Positions 35,544 to 45,287 of a stretch of DNA of 64,000 nucleotides are shown here, piece after piece; the first letter of the stretch is position 1, and each line of letters starts with the position of its first letter. The notes beneath the pieces were generated by a model. That model saw only the letters and a program-made list of their open reading frames with translations, had not been told where the DNA came from and did no database searches. The DNA is from Bacillota bacterium. Its GTDB lineage: Bacteria; Bacillota; JADQBR01. Made by a program: the position numbers and the translations under genes. Location: contig JADQBR010000028.1 in the NCBI GenBank assembly GCA_016278515.1, positions 1 through 64,000 on the forward strand. Direction: 5' to 3'.

Positions 35544-36605
35544 TTAGACTTTCTGGGACCTGAGACAGCTAAGCTCTACGCCTCGACCCCGGCACCATTC
35601 CCGACTGTTACCGGAAATCACCCATGGTTTCTCCGCTAGTTGTTCTAAGCTGGCGGACCCTGTTAGAAGCATTGCCGTCTTAAGCTCATTCTCATATTTC
35701 ATAATCTGCTCAATGACAGTTTGATACGTCCCGTTAAGCAGTGCTTTTAGAAAAGGACCTGCAACTCCAACAGCATCGGCACCCAACACTAGGGCCTTGG
35801 CTATATCCAATCCACTGCGGATTCCTCCGCTGGCAAAAATCTTATAAGGAATATTAGTGCTTTTTACTTCCAATAGGCTGCAGACTGTAGTAATACCCCA
35901 ATCTACAAAAACATTGCCCATACCCTGGGCAAATCGCTTTGCCTCAATTGCAGCAAAGTTAGTACCCCCTTTTCCCCCTAAGTCCAGCCAATAGACACCA
36001 GTTTGTGCCAGCTTCATAGCAGTTTCCTTTGAAATGCCAAAGCCAACTTCTTTGACAATGACAGGTACGCCAATAGTATTCACTGTTTCAGTAACACGCC
36101 GACAGAGATTGGAGAAATTGCGATCACCTTCCTCCATAGATAATTCTTGAGGAAGATTTAAATGCAGCTGCACCGCATCAGCGTTAATCATATCCACAGC
36201 TCTAACAACATCTTCTACAGGTGAAATCGCACTAACATTGGCAATAATAACACCGTCCGGATTTTCTTCTCTGGTAACCATAAAGCTCTTTTGGCTAGCC
36301 TGTTCTTTTAACCCCAAGCTTTGGGAGCCTACGGCCATAGCCACACCTGCAGCTTTGGCAGCTTTAGCCAAACCCCGGTTTATTGCCGTTAATTGATCGC
36401 TGCCGCCAGTCATGGCATTGATTACCAGCGGCATGCTGATATTTTTACCGAACATGTTATAAGAAGTGTCAATGTCATCCCAGTCTAAGCACGAAAAGGC
36501 CTGGTGTACCAGGCAGATATCATCCATGCCGTTGGTTCCAGGCCCGTCATTAAGATCTAAGAAATATTTTATATGGTCCAGTTTTCTTTCCTGTTGAGAC
36601 TTTAT
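35544..36605 (-). CDS. fni: Isopentenyl-diphosphate delta-isomerase, type II (apparent ATA start)
   Basis: FMN/NADPH-dependent enzyme interconverting IPP and DMAPP. NAMTGGSD, ANVSAISP, QLHLNLPQE, the PVIVKEVGFGIS stretch and DLGGKGGTNFAAIE are all present. The first in-frame ATG (36527) would begin inside the protein, after the conserved N-terminal ERKLDHIKYF segment whose Arg/Lys bind the substrate phosphate. The frame does extend through that segment, but the only initiation-like codon at the expected position is ATA at 36603-36605. That codon is 9 nt after AAAGGA and 3 nt after the ispH-rpsA stop. I infer an ATA start or a mutated one. Confidence 0.88.
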   Translation of the reverse strand: MKSQQERKLDHIKYFLDLNDGPGTNGMDDICLVHQAFSCLDWDDIDTSYNMFGKNISMPLVINAMTGGSDQLTAINRGLAKAAKAAGVAMAVGSQSLGLKEQASQKSFMVTREENPDGVIIANVSAISPVEDVVRAVDMINADAVQLHLNLPQELSMEEGDRNFSNLCRRVTETVNTIGVPVIVKEVGFGISKETAMKLAQTGVYWLDLGGKGGTNFAAIEAKRFAQGMGNVFVDWGITTVCSLLEVKSTNIPYKIFASGGIRSGLDIAKALVLGADAVGVAGPFLKALLNGTYQTVIEQIMKYENELKTAMLLTGSASLEQLAEKPWVISGNSREWCRGRGVELSCLRSQKV

Positions 36606-36607
36606 TT

Positions 36608-38707
36608 TTATTCGTCCTTTCCTTGCAGCTTTCTTCTCATTTCTTCACCTAACATGTCGCCTAGCGTAATGCCGGTTTCCTCGGTTTGTACCTGCTGGTT
36701 TCGGCTAGCTTTATGCTGTTGTTTAGGCTGTTGAGGTGCTTGCTGCTTAGGACGTGGTTGGGTTTCCTTCACGCTTAAGCTCATTCTCTGGGCCTCTTCG
36801 TCCACTCCAAGTACTTTAACCTCTACTTTATCTCCTGGGCTAACCGCATCTTCCGTCTTTTCAACATGCTCATGGCTTAATTGTGAGATATGCACCAAAC
36901 CTTCTATGCCCGGTTCAACCTCAACAAAAGCACCAAATGGAGCGGCTCTCAGTACTGTTCCCTCTACAACTGTGCCTTCAGGATATTTTTCTGCAGCAGT
37001 ATCCCAAGGGTTTGCTTTTAGCTGCTTTAATCCTAATGATACACGTTCGTCTTCACGGTCAACGCCTAACACCTTAACTTCAATCTCTTGACCTTCTTCA
37101 AGAATATCCCTTGGATGGTCTACGCGCCCCCAAGATAATTCAGAAACATGCAGCAAACCGTCCACGCCGCCTAAGTCAACGAACGCACCGAAATCAGTTA
37201 GACGTCGAACAATACCTTTATGAACCTGTCCTTCTTCTAAGTCTTCCCAAGTTTCCAGCCTCTTTTGTTCGTATTCTTTATCTAAAATCGCCTTTTTGGA
37301 CAGCACTACTTTATTTTTTCCCCTGTCTAATTCAATTACCTGTAAACGCAATTTAGTTCCCACATAACTATTCAGGTCTTCCACATATCCTCTGTCCACT
37401 AAGCTGGCTGGAACAAAACCCTTAATTCCTACATCAACCAAAAGGCCACCTTTTACCACTTCCAGTACTTCTGCTTCTAACTCTGCTTCTTCTTTAAATG
37501 TCTTCTCTAATTTTTCCCATGCCTTATCCCTTTCAGCACGTTTCAAGGATAAAATGGGATGTCCTTCGTCATTTTCAGGCTTAATTACTACAACGGAAAC
37601 TTCGTCGCCGATACTAATTACATCCTCTGGATTGTCTATATGGCGCATGGATACTTCATTAATTGGAATAATACCTTCGGATTTTCCACCTACGCTTACC
37701 ATCACTTCATTATCATTTATCTGAACAATCCTCCCGGTGATGACAGAACCCCGGCGAAGTTCAGGCATATTTTCGTTTAACTGCGCTTCAACTGCCTCCT
37801 GATCGGTCTCTACTTCACCCACTTCTGCTTTTTCCTCCTCTACGGCAGCCTCGGTTTGTTCAATTTCCTGTTCTTTTTTAATGTCTTCCATTTTCAACAC
37901 AACCTCCTCAATAATCCACTCTGGTGTTGAAGCACCTGCAGTAACTCCAACCTTTACTATATTATTAAACCATGGTTCACATAACTCGGCGACGTTTTCA
38001 ATATGATGTGTCGTCGCACCGGCCTCCTGACAAATCTTAGCCAGTTTCTTAGTATTAGCACTGTTCTTTCCACCTACTACAATCATTAAATCAACAGCTT
38101 TTGCCAATAGTTTAGCCGCCTCTTGACGCTCACGAGTCGCACTGCAAATCGTGTTATGTATAACCAGATTATTTGTCTTATCTTTTAAAACATTGACCAC
38201 TGTTTGGAAATTATCTTCCGGTTGAGTAGTCTGAGCTATCACCGCAATTTTTTCGTATACAGCCAAGGCTGCAGCTTCCAAGGGGCTTTCTACGATTTTA
38301 GCTTTCCCTTGGGCCCACCCTAAAATACCAATTACTTCTGGGTGATTTCTGTCTCCCACTATTACCACTTGGTACCCTTGCTTAGACAAATGGCTAGCTC
38401 TTCTTTGGGCGCGACTGACAAACGGGCAGGTAGCATTAATTATTGTTACCCCTTGAGCCTTTAACTTATCCAGCACTTCCGGAGACACCCCATGGGAACG
38501 AATGATGATGGAACCTTCTTTAACATCTTCCGGTTCAGCGGCAATAGAAATTCCTTGTTCTTCAAGACGTTGAACCACCTGAGGATTATGTATCAAAGGG
38601 CCTAATGTTTTTAATGACTGCTTACTATGTTGAGCTTCTTCAGTCATTTTCATCGCTCGCTGTACTCCAAAACAAAAGCCAGCGTGGTTTGAAACTATAA
38701 TCTTCAA
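36608..38707 (-). CDS. ispH: IspH (HMBPP reductase) fused to ribosomal protein S1
   Basis: The 699-residue fusion has two parts. Residues 1-275 are the 4Fe-4S enzyme 4-hydroxy-3-methylbut-2-enyl diphosphate reductase, with its three Cys in GFCFGV, NATCPFV and NTICSAT, and the IIRSHG motif. After an acidic linker (about 285-320) come four S1 RNA-binding domains (from GSVITGRIVQINDNE, VVKGGLLVDVGIKGF, VHKGIVRRLTDFGAFVDLGG and GTVLRAAPFGAFVE). This fusion is known from clostridia. It couples terminal isoprenoid synthesis to an S1-like translation or RNA protein. It is followed by fni, which isomerises its product. Confidence 0.95.
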   Translation of the reverse strand: MKIIVSNHAGFCFGVQRAMKMTEEAQHSKQSLKTLGPLIHNPQVVQRLEEQGISIAAEPEDVKEGSIIIRSHGVSPEVLDKLKAQGVTIINATCPFVSRAQRRASHLSKQGYQVVIVGDRNHPEVIGILGWAQGKAKIVESPLEAAALAVYEKIAVIAQTTQPEDNFQTVVNVLKDKTNNLVIHNTICSATRERQEAAKLLAKAVDLMIVVGGKNSANTKKLAKICQEAGATTHHIENVAELCEPWFNNIVKVGVTAGASTPEWIIEEVVLKMEDIKKEQEIEQTEAAVEEEKAEVGEVETDQEAVEAQLNENMPELRRGSVITGRIVQINDNEVMVSVGGKSEGIIPINEVSMRHIDNPEDVISIGDEVSVVVIKPENDEGHPILSLKRAERDKAWEKLEKTFKEEAELEAEVLEVVKGGLLVDVGIKGFVPASLVDRGYVEDLNSYVGTKLRLQVIELDRGKNKVVLSKKAILDKEYEQKRLETWEDLEEGQVHKGIVRRLTDFGAFVDLGGVDGLLHVSELSWGRVDHPRDILEEGQEIEVKVLGVDREDERVSLGLKQLKANPWDTAAEKYPEGTVVEGTVLRAAPFGAFVEVEPGIEGLVHISQLSHEHVEKTEDAVSPGDKVEVKVLGVDEEAQRMSLSVKETQPRPKQQAPQQPKQQHKASRNQQVQTEETGITLGDMLGEEMRRKLQGKDE

Positions 38708-38728
38708 TCTATCACACCTTTAGATGTA

Positions 38729-38770
38729 GTTCGAAAAGTCCCTCACAGGTGAGCGGCGAACTTTTCGAAC
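38729..38770. repeat. Palindromic element P1, core GCTCACCTG
   Basis: GTTCGAAAAGT (38729-38739) pairs with ACTTTTCGAAC (38760-38770). Inside, a small CTCAC/GTGAG hairpin carries, on the minus strand, the word GCTCACCTG. The element at 53731-53780 has the same plan. It lies between plsC and ispH-rpsA. Confidence 0.75.
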
Positions 38771-38906
38771 AAGCACTTTAACCAAGCATAAACTTAAAAA
38801 ACATCTTAGCCTTAGTTTGCTATTTTTTGTCAAGCATTATTATTGGTTCGTTAAAAAAATTTCAATTCCTGCACATGCAAGGAAAATTGTCTAGTTTAAT
38901 CACAAT

Positions 38907-39509
38907 CTACGTTCTCTCATTCATCATTTTATGGATATTATTGCGCACTACACCCATAGCCCGGGCAAGCTCTTTAGAATTAATTCGTGCTGACTCTTTG
39001 AAATCGTCTAAATAGATCGGGTCACCAATAACTACGAAAACCTTTCTTTTAAATCGTAACCCCATTTTAAATGTCCCTTTAATAGCAATCGGGACTAGAG
39101 GAGCGTTCCCTTTGAGAGCCAATAATCCGGCACCCGGTTGAAACTCCATTAAAGCGCCGTCTTTAGTCCGAGAGCCCTCTGGAAAAAGGCCTAGCACCTT
39201 TCCTTCTTTTAAGACCTCTATCGCCGCTTTAAGTGCGGCTCTGTCCGATTTACCGCGTTTAACCGGAAAAGCGCCCAGGGGATGAAGCACTTGTCCAAAT
39301 AATGGTATGCGAAACAGTTCTTTTTTTGCCATGTAATGTACTTTTCTAGGAAGAGCAATACCTACCATAACCGGATCCCACATACTTGCGTGATTGGCTG
39401 CCACGACAACAGGCCCCTGGTTAGGAAGATTTTCCCCACCTACTACTTCCCATTTAAACCAAAGAGATACGAACACCTTCAACAAGCCTTTAACAAACTC
39501 GTATAGCAT
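38907..39509 (-). CDS. plsC: 1-acyl-sn-glycerol-3-phosphate acyltransferase
   Basis: Second acylation of phosphatidic acid synthesis. The 200 residues contain the acyltransferase blocks NHASMWD (His/Asp catalytic dyad, about residue 38), GAFPVKRGKSD, LFPEGSRTKDG and NAPLVPIAIKG. A hydrophobic N-terminus probably holds it on the membrane. It is placed between cmk and ispH-rpsA, 3 nt downstream of cmk, as in many Firmicutes. Confidence 0.93.
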   Translation of the reverse strand: MLYEFVKGLLKVFVSLWFKWEVVGGENLPNQGPVVVAANHASMWDPVMVGIALPRKVHYMAKKELFRIPLFGQVLHPLGAFPVKRGKSDRAALKAAIEVLKEGKVLGLFPEGSRTKDGALMEFQPGAGLLALKGNAPLVPIAIKGTFKMGLRFKRKVFVVIGDPIYLDDFKESARINSKELARAMGVVRNNIHKMMNERT

Positions 39510-39512
39510 AAG

Positions 39513-40178
39513 TTACTCTCCTCTGATAACTTTCAAAACTTCATCTACTACTTCTTCCACTGTTTGACAGCTTGTGTCCAACAATATGGCATCAGGAGCC
39601 TTAATTAAGGGGGCAATTTCCCTGCTGCGATCCATTTCATCCCTAACTTCTATTTCTTTTTTCACTTCTTCCCCTATGAAAGGTATGTTTTGCTCATCCA
39701 ACTGCTGACACCGCCTTCTTGCCCTTTCTTCTATAGAGGCAGTTAAAAAAAACTTGTGTTGGGCATGGGGAATTACATAACTACCAATATCTCTACCGTC
39801 CATCACAACCGGTTGTTTGTCTGCCATTCGACGCTGAAGGCGCACCATATGGTGCCTCACTGCGGCAATACGCGCCACTTTAGAAACGTTTTTGGAAACC
39901 ACCTGCTGTCTGATTTCACTAGTAACTTCTTGACCATCGCAAAAAACTCGCAGAACCCGCTGGGCATCATATTTAAGCTCAATATCGGTAAATTCAGCCG
40001 CCCTTGCAATTTCTACCTCATCATCCATAGCAATGTTCTGGTTCATTACTTTCCATGTCAGTGCCCTATACATGGCTCCGGTATCAACATAGAGATAACC
40101 TAACTCGTCTGCCAGCAGCTTAGACACAGTACTCTTTCCTGCACCTGCAGGACCGTCAATTGCAACGTTTCCTACCAT
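39513..40178 (-). CDS. cmk: (d)CMP kinase
   Basis: Phosphorylates CMP and dCMP. The 221 residues start VGNVAIDGPAGAGKST (P-loop), with YVDTGAMYRALT and DGRDIGSYVIPHA. The ATG at 40178, five bases after AAGGAGGTG, is used; a longer frame from 40199 lies before that site. Conserved neighbourhood aroA-cmk-plsC-ispH. Confidence 0.95.
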   Translation of the reverse strand: MVGNVAIDGPAGAGKSTVSKLLADELGYLYVDTGAMYRALTWKVMNQNIAMDDEVEIARAAEFTDIELKYDAQRVLRVFCDGQEVTSEIRQQVVSKNVSKVARIAAVRHHMVRLQRRMADKQPVVMDGRDIGSYVIPHAQHKFFLTASIEERARRRCQQLDEQNIPFIGEEVKKEIEVRDEMDRSREIAPLIKAPDAILLDTSCQTVEEVVDEVLKVIRGE

Positions 40179-40223
40179 AAGCGCACCTCCTTGCCCCATT
40201 TTACCATAAGTGACAATAGTTAA

Positions 40224-41522
40224 CTAGATTAACTTACCTCTTGATATGGATTTTAATACTTCAGTAAAATCCGGGAAAGATACGGTTACTGATTCGGCAC
40301 CCTCTACAATGGTGGTGCCTTGAGCAATTAAGCCGGCCATAGCCAAAGCCATGGCTAAACGGTGGTCTTGATGACTAGATACTAAAGTTCCTTGAAGCAA
40401 CCTGCCGCCGAGTATCTCAATCCCATCAGGCCTTTCGGTGATAGCTGCCCCAAGCTTTTTTAATTCCAAAGCCAAGGCTGAGATGCGATCACTTTCCTTA
40501 ACACGGAGTTCCTGGGCATCTTTAATGATAGTTTTTCCCTCTGCCGTTAACGCAGCCACAGCTAAGGCAGGTATTTCATCAATCATTCTAGGGATAAGAC
40601 TGCCGCCAAATTGGGCTGCTCGTAGAGAACTGCTCTTCACCTCTAAGTCAGCAACTTCTTCGCGGCCAAAGAAACGCCGGTTAAGTATTTGAATGTCCGC
40701 ACCCATTTCCTGCAGCGCTTCGATAATGCCGTTACGGGTAACATTAATACCGACATTCTTTACAATCAAGTGCCCTTGAGGAACAATCAGCGCGGCAACA
40801 ATTAAAAAGGCAGCTGAGGATATGTCTCCAGGAACTTGTACCCTCTGTCCCGTCAAGACCTGTCCGCCTTCCAGCTCAACAGTGTTGCCGGACCGACTTA
40901 AATCTGCGCCAAAAGCCTTCAGCATGTTCTCGGTATGGTCTCTGGAAGGACTGGGTTCAGTATAGCGACTCTTCCCTTGAGCCCTTAATCCAGCCAACAG
41001 TACTGCAGATTTAACTTGAGCACTTGCAACGGGGCTCTGATAATCAATAGCTCTCAGGTGATGTCCTCTAATAGTAACCGGCATCATAGTATCATCCGCG
41101 CGACCATAGATTTGCGCACCCATTTGCATTAAAGGTTTCGTAACCCTTCCCATTGGCCGTCCATTTAATGAACTGTCTCCATTCAAAACCGCATAAAGAC
41201 CTGGTTCTGAGGCTAAAATCCCCATAATGAGGCGTGTTGTGGTGCCTGAGTTACCTGTATCCAGCACCGTATCCGGCGTGCAAAAACCTTTTTCTCCACC
41301 ACCAACAACCGCTACTTTACGTCCATCCACATTAATGGGAATACCTAAAGCTCGAAAGCAATTAATTGTGCTGAGACAGTCAGCGCCCATCAGAAATCCT
41401 TCAATGGTAGTAGTTCCTTCTGCCAATGCCCCTAACATCACCGCCCGGTGAGAGATGGATTTATCTCCCGGTACAGTAACTTCGCCTGTTATTCTTTTTG
41501 TTTGTTTCACTGTTAAATTCAT
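40224..41522 (-). CDS. aroA: 3-phosphoshikimate 1-carboxyvinyltransferase (EPSP synthase)
   Basis: Transfers enolpyruvate from PEP to shikimate 3-phosphate. The 432 residues contain PGDKSISHRAVMLGA near the start, the LDTGNSGTTTRLIMG loop at about residue 85, SSAQVKSAVLLAGL-like (here ASAQVKSAV), and RVKESDRI near 340. It is a two-domain inside-out barrel of normal length. It follows tyrA by 19 nt. Confidence 0.96.
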   Translation of the reverse strand: MNLTVKQTKRITGEVTVPGDKSISHRAVMLGALAEGTTTIEGFLMGADCLSTINCFRALGIPINVDGRKVAVVGGGEKGFCTPDTVLDTGNSGTTTRLIMGILASEPGLYAVLNGDSSLNGRPMGRVTKPLMQMGAQIYGRADDTMMPVTIRGHHLRAIDYQSPVASAQVKSAVLLAGLRAQGKSRYTEPSPSRDHTENMLKAFGADLSRSGNTVELEGGQVLTGQRVQVPGDISSAAFLIVAALIVPQGHLIVKNVGINVTRNGIIEALQEMGADIQILNRRFFGREEVADLEVKSSSLRAAQFGGSLIPRMIDEIPALAVAALTAEGKTIIKDAQELRVKESDRISALALELKKLGAAITERPDGIEILGGRLLQGTLVSSHQDHRLAMALAMAGLIAQGTTIVEGAESVTVSFPDFTEVLKSISRGKLI

Positions 41523-41541
41523 GGGAAATGCTCCTTCTGCC

Positions 41542-42654
41542 TTATAACTTCCTCACCGAATATCCTGCTTTTTCCAATAATACCTTGGCTTTATCCATGG
41601 CCTCATCACTCTGTACTCCCAAACGAATGGTCCCGCCTTCGCCTTCTCTTACCCTGAGGATTTCAATGTCGGCGATATTTATATCTTGTTGGCCCAGCAG
41701 TTGGGCTAAGGAACCTATTACACCGGGCTCATCGGGAACTATTACCACCAAATCAAATACCTGAGGCAAAAATCCTCTTCTTTTAGCCGGGATATTTTCC
41801 CGCGTATCTCTCGCTCTGACAAAAAAATCTTCGATTTTATCGTGTCCATCATTAAGCAGCGAGTTTTTAAATAAAGCCAGGTTGTTTTGAAGCAAATCAA
41901 TAACCGAGATAAGATGTTCTTTATTTGTGATGCAGATACCCTGCCACAAATCCGGACTGCCCGAGGCAATGCGCGTTGTGTCCCGAAAGCCGCCTGCTGC
42001 CAGCATGAGCGTTCTAGCCCACTCTTTCTCTACTTCACCGACAGTGTTCACCAATGCAGCAGCAACCACATGGGGTAAGTGACTGACTGCCGCTACGATT
42101 TTGTCGTGTTCCAGAGGAGACATCACCATTTTCTTTGCCCCGAGATTTCCAACTAAATAGTTAATAGTTTTGAAAGCCAATGTTTCTTCTTGATCAGGCG
42201 TCAAAATGTAGGCAGCATTTTCGAATAGATAGGGATCAGCGCCTTCGATCCCCGCTACCTCTGAGCCGGCCATGGGATGCCCGCCAATATATACGCCTTT
42301 TCTCGCAAAGATTTGGTTAAGGCTTTTTACCAGACCGCTTTTCGTACTGCCGACATCACTGACAATACAGTTTTCCGGCATATGCCTTACTATCAATTTA
42401 GCCAACCCGATCATTTTTTCAACCGGTACCGCTAATATTATCACTTGTGCATCTTTAACAGCCTTACTTATCTCAGTAGTTGCGAAGTGGACAGCACCAA
42501 GCTGTTCAGCACGCCGGCAGACTTTAACATTATTATCCACACCCACTATCTCTTCAACTGCACCGACCCTTTTCCAAGCTAAACCTAAAGAACCACCAAT
42601 CAGCCCCAAACCAATTATTACGACTTTACGTACTGGCTGCATCTTGACTACCAT
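41542..42654 (-). CDS. tyrA: Prephenate dehydrogenase with ACT domain
   Basis: Oxidises prephenate to 4-hydroxyphenylpyruvate for tyrosine. The N-terminal NAD-binding segment is VVIIGLGLIGGSLG. SDVGSTKSGLV, GGHPMAGSEVAG and AAVSHLPHVVAAAL mark the active site, and a C-terminal ACT domain (about 300-365, DEPGVIGSLAQLLG) suggests tyrosine feedback. The start is uncertain: ATG at 42654 is used, TTG at 42663 and ATG at 42642 are alternatives. Its 5' end overlaps pheA by about 29 nt. Confidence 0.94.
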   Translation of the reverse strand: MVVKMQPVRKVVIIGLGLIGGSLGLAWKRVGAVEEIVGVDNNVKVCRRAEQLGAVHFATTEISKAVKDAQVIILAVPVEKMIGLAKLIVRHMPENCIVSDVGSTKSGLVKSLNQIFARKGVYIGGHPMAGSEVAGIEGADPYLFENAAYILTPDQEETLAFKTINYLVGNLGAKKMVMSPLEHDKIVAAVSHLPHVVAAALVNTVGEVEKEWARTLMLAAGGFRDTTRIASGSPDLWQGICITNKEHLISVIDLLQNNLALFKNSLLNDGHDKIEDFFVRARDTRENIPAKRRGFLPQVFDLVVIVPDEPGVIGSLAQLLGQQDINIADIEILRVREGEGGTIRLGVQSDEAMDKAKVLLEKAGYSVRKL

Positions 42655-43495
42655 TTCTACCAACAGGATACGACCCTAGTATCTGCAAGAAGGATGCTTT
42701 AGATTTAAGAGAACTGATTGCCGCCGCAAGTTGCGTTTCTAATTGGTGCCCTTGACAATCTATATAAAACAGGTAGTGCCCCAAGTCCTTTTTATTAGGA
42801 CGAGATTCTATGCGGGAGAGGTTAATGTTTAGTTGGGCAAATTCCGACAAGATTTCGTATAACCCACCTGGCTTGTCATGAGGCAGCCCTACAATCAGAG
42901 AAGTTTTATCATGGCCGGTCGCCTTCTTGCCGATTGCAGCCTTTCTGTGCCCTACCAAAAGAAAACGGGTCTGATTATTGATGGAATCAGCCAAGTTTTC
43001 GTTAATTATCTCCAATCTGTTTAAATTCGCAGCATATTTGGAGCAGATTGCCCCTAAACATGGGGAATTATTCGCAGCCATTTGAGCAGCCCTGCCGGTG
43101 CTGTCCGCTTGCTGGATTTTGATATTAGGGTAGTGCTTTTGTAAATAACCCCGGCATTGTGCCAGGGCTTGAGGGTGTGAAACAATTATTTCTAGCGTTC
43201 TATCCTTGTTTTTTGCAGCTAAGCAGTGATTTATATCTAGAATTGTCTCCCCTAATATATGCAAGGGTTCCTGCAACAACAAATCCATAGTCACCGCCAC
43301 ACTGCCTTCTATAGAATTTTCTACAGGTACAACAGCTGCATCCGCCTTGTTATTTACAACCGCCATAATGGTTTCCATCACGCTAGGGTAGTCCTGGGCG
43401 GCAGAAAAATCCCTTTGCAGCCACTGTTGAGCAGCCTGGTGTGAAAAGGTTCCCGCCGGTCCCAAATAGGCTAACGTTCCACTGATCTGTCTCAT
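42626..43495 (-). CDS. pheA: Prephenate dehydratase
   Basis: Converts prephenate to phenylpyruvate. The 289 residues have the PDT domain ([37 protein letters not shown], the catalytic Thr in NQTRFLLVG) and a C-terminal ACT domain (about 195-270, [14 protein letters not shown] and [17 protein letters not shown]), the usual phenylalanine sensor. The ATG overlaps the aroF stop in an ATGA junction of 4 nt. Confidence 0.96.
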   Translation of the reverse strand: MRQISGTLAYLGPAGTFSHQAAQQWLQRDFSAAQDYPSVMETIMAVVNNKADAAVVPVENSIEGSVAVTMDLLLQEPLHILGETILDINHCLAAKNKDRTLEIIVSHPQALAQCRGYLQKHYPNIKIQQADSTGRAAQMAANNSPCLGAICSKYAANLNRLEIINENLADSINNQTRFLLVGHRKAAIGKKATGHDKTSLIVGLPHDKPGGLYEILSEFAQLNINLSRIESRPNKKDLGHYLFYIDCQGHQLETQLAAAISSLKSKASFLQILGSYPVGRNGSQDAAST

Positions 43496-44508
43496 AACTC
43501 TCTTCCCATTACACTAGCCAGGTCTTGCATCTGTTTCATGGTCTCACTAAAGTTCTCAGGCGTCAAAGACTGTTGGCCATCGGATAGCGCTTCTTCCGGC
43601 CGGCAATGTGTTTCTATCATCAATCCATCAGCCCCTGCTGCTATAGCAGCTCTTGCCATAGGGGCAACCAAACTCCACTTCCCGGTTCCATGGCTGGGAT
43701 CCACAACAACTGGTAAATGACTTAAATTTTTCGCTGCAGGGACCGCGCTTAGATCTAAGGTGTTTCGGGTATAAGTTTCAAATGTTCTAATGCCTCTTTC
43801 ACACAAGATAACATTATGGTTACCTTCAGACATGATATATTCGGCAGCTAGGATCCACTCCTCAATTGTGGCCGAAGCACCACGTTTTAACAGGATAGGT
43901 TTCTGAATACGACCCAACTCCTTCAACAAAAAGAAGTTTTGCATATTCCTTGCCCCAACTTGCAGCAAATCTGCATATCTAGCTACCAAAGGAATATTCC
44001 GAACGTCCATCACTTCGGTAACTATTGGCAACCCTGTCTCTTGACGGGCAGCGGCTAAAATCTTTAGCCCTTCCTCCTCCATGCCTTGGAACGAATAAGG
44101 AGATGTTCTGGGTTTAAAAGCACCACCTCTAAGGAGGGTTGCTCCACTAGCCTTAACTTCTTTCGCTATTTCCATCAGCTGGTTTTCCCCTTCTACTGCG
44201 CAAGGACCGGCTATCACATGAATTTTTTTACCACCGAATTTAACATCCGGCGTTACCTCTACCGTTGAATCCTCAGGCTTAAAATCTCTCCCCGCAAGTT
44301 TGAACGGCCTTAGAATTGGTACCACCTTTTCTACGCTGGACATAGCCTCCAAGGCCAACCCTGTCAGCCTGGTTTTATCACCAATTATTCCAATAATAGT
44401 CCGCGAAACTCCTTGGGACAGATGCACCTCAAAACCCTCTTTTTTTAACCTATTTATAACTGAATCCGTATGCTCCGACTTTGCATTAGGTGCCATTACT
44501 ACTATCAT
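43492..44508 (-). CDS. aroF: 3-deoxy-7-phosphoheptulonate synthase (DAHP synthase)
   Basis: First enzyme of the shikimate pathway, joining PEP and erythrose 4-phosphate. The 338 residues have an N-terminal ferredoxin-like regulatory domain (about 1-70) followed by the KDO8P/DAHP synthase barrel: [45 protein letters not shown] and VDPSHGTG. This is the type I-beta class with a fused N-terminal domain. It leads a tight aroF-pheA-tyrA-aroA run. Confidence 0.95.
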   Translation of the reverse strand: MIVVMAPNAKSEHTDSVINRLKKEGFEVHLSQGVSRTIIGIIGDKTRLTGLALEAMSSVEKVVPILRPFKLAGRDFKPEDSTVEVTPDVKFGGKKIHVIAGPCAVEGENQLMEIAKEVKASGATLLRGGAFKPRTSPYSFQGMEEEGLKILAAARQETGLPIVTEVMDVRNIPLVARYADLLQVGARNMQNFFLLKELGRIQKPILLKRGASATIEEWILAAEYIMSEGNHNVILCERGIRTFETYTRNTLDLSAVPAAKNLSHLPVVVDPSHGTGKWSLVAPMARAAIAAGADGLMIETHCRPEEALSDGQQSLTPENFSETMKQMQDLASVMGREL

Positions 44509-44783
44509 ACATTAATCCCTCCAAACAATTATAGTAACATTATACCACCAAATCCCAAATTTAAAGATTTTTCTACAAAAAACCCCTCCCCCAAGCGGAC
44601 CATCTAAGGAAAAAGTAAATTCAAAAAAGATATTTACTCAAAAAAGCAAAAAAACCCCTTAAAGGAGTAATTATACTTTCTCCTACCATCCTACCGTCCT
44701 GCTTTTTTTGAACTTGTCCAAAAGAGCAAGCATGCTCTAGAACTGTTTAGATAAATCTGCTACCATTCTACAATACTACAATT

Positions 44784-45287
44784 TCATAGCAAACTTATAA
44801 GTTTGCTAAAATCATTAGCACGAGTTAGACGAATCTCAATACCATAGGGCTTTAAATTCAGAGCATGTCGAAATTGCTCAGGGTCCGGATTGCAACGCAA
44901 AATCACCTGCTCCAGATTAGCTTTTGGGTCATTACTAGCTATATCCAAAACAATATAGCCCCGCCTGTTTCCTTCTAATGAAGTTTGATATGTTAAGATA
45001 TGTTCGCTGAAATTATTAGTATACTCCTTATCCTCTGAACCTTCGAAAGCCAGCACTTCCAACTTACAGAGACTAGCTATTTCCGAAACGCTGTACCAAG
45101 GTTCGTCTTTAAAAAAACCAATCTTGGAAACTAAAGGCGGTATCTCCAGCGCAATTTCTCTTGCCTGCTCCGGATGAACAGCATTCTCACCGTGAAAAAT
45201 TAGTCCAATGCCTGTTACACCCCAGGTTGCCAGCTGTCTGGCCTGGTGAGTATTGTTAATTCCCGATACAATTAAAAATGGCTTCAA
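44784..45287 (-). CDS. TrpF-like (phosphoribosylanthranilate isomerase-like) protein, catalytic Cys missing
   Basis: The 167 residues match the TrpF barrel: LIVSGINNTHQARQLATWG, HPEQAREIALEIPPLVSKIGFF and GYIVLDIAS. The catalytic Cys of the KICGIT motif is replaced by Ser (VSGIN) and the GGSG phosphate-binding loop near the C-terminus is not visible. Isomerase activity is therefore doubtful. It is encoded with a TTGA overlap after aroH and 275 nt before aroF, not with trp genes. It could be a regulatory or repurposed barrel, or a decaying gene with an intact frame. Confidence 0.65.
   Translation of the reverse strand: MKPFLIVSGINNTHQARQLATWGVTGIGLIFHGENAVHPEQAREIALEIPPLVSKIGFFKDEPWYSVSEIASLCKLEVLAFEGSEDKEYTNNFSEHILTYQTSLEGNRRGYIVLDIASNDPKANLEQVILRCNPDPEQFRHALNLKPYGIEIRLTRANDFSKLISLL

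Noticed and set aside
44509-44783. Possible T-box leader before aroF
   Set aside because: The conserved T-box word (TGGNACCGCG type) and its antiterminator could not be found on the minus strand; only terminator-like C- and A-rich words are present.
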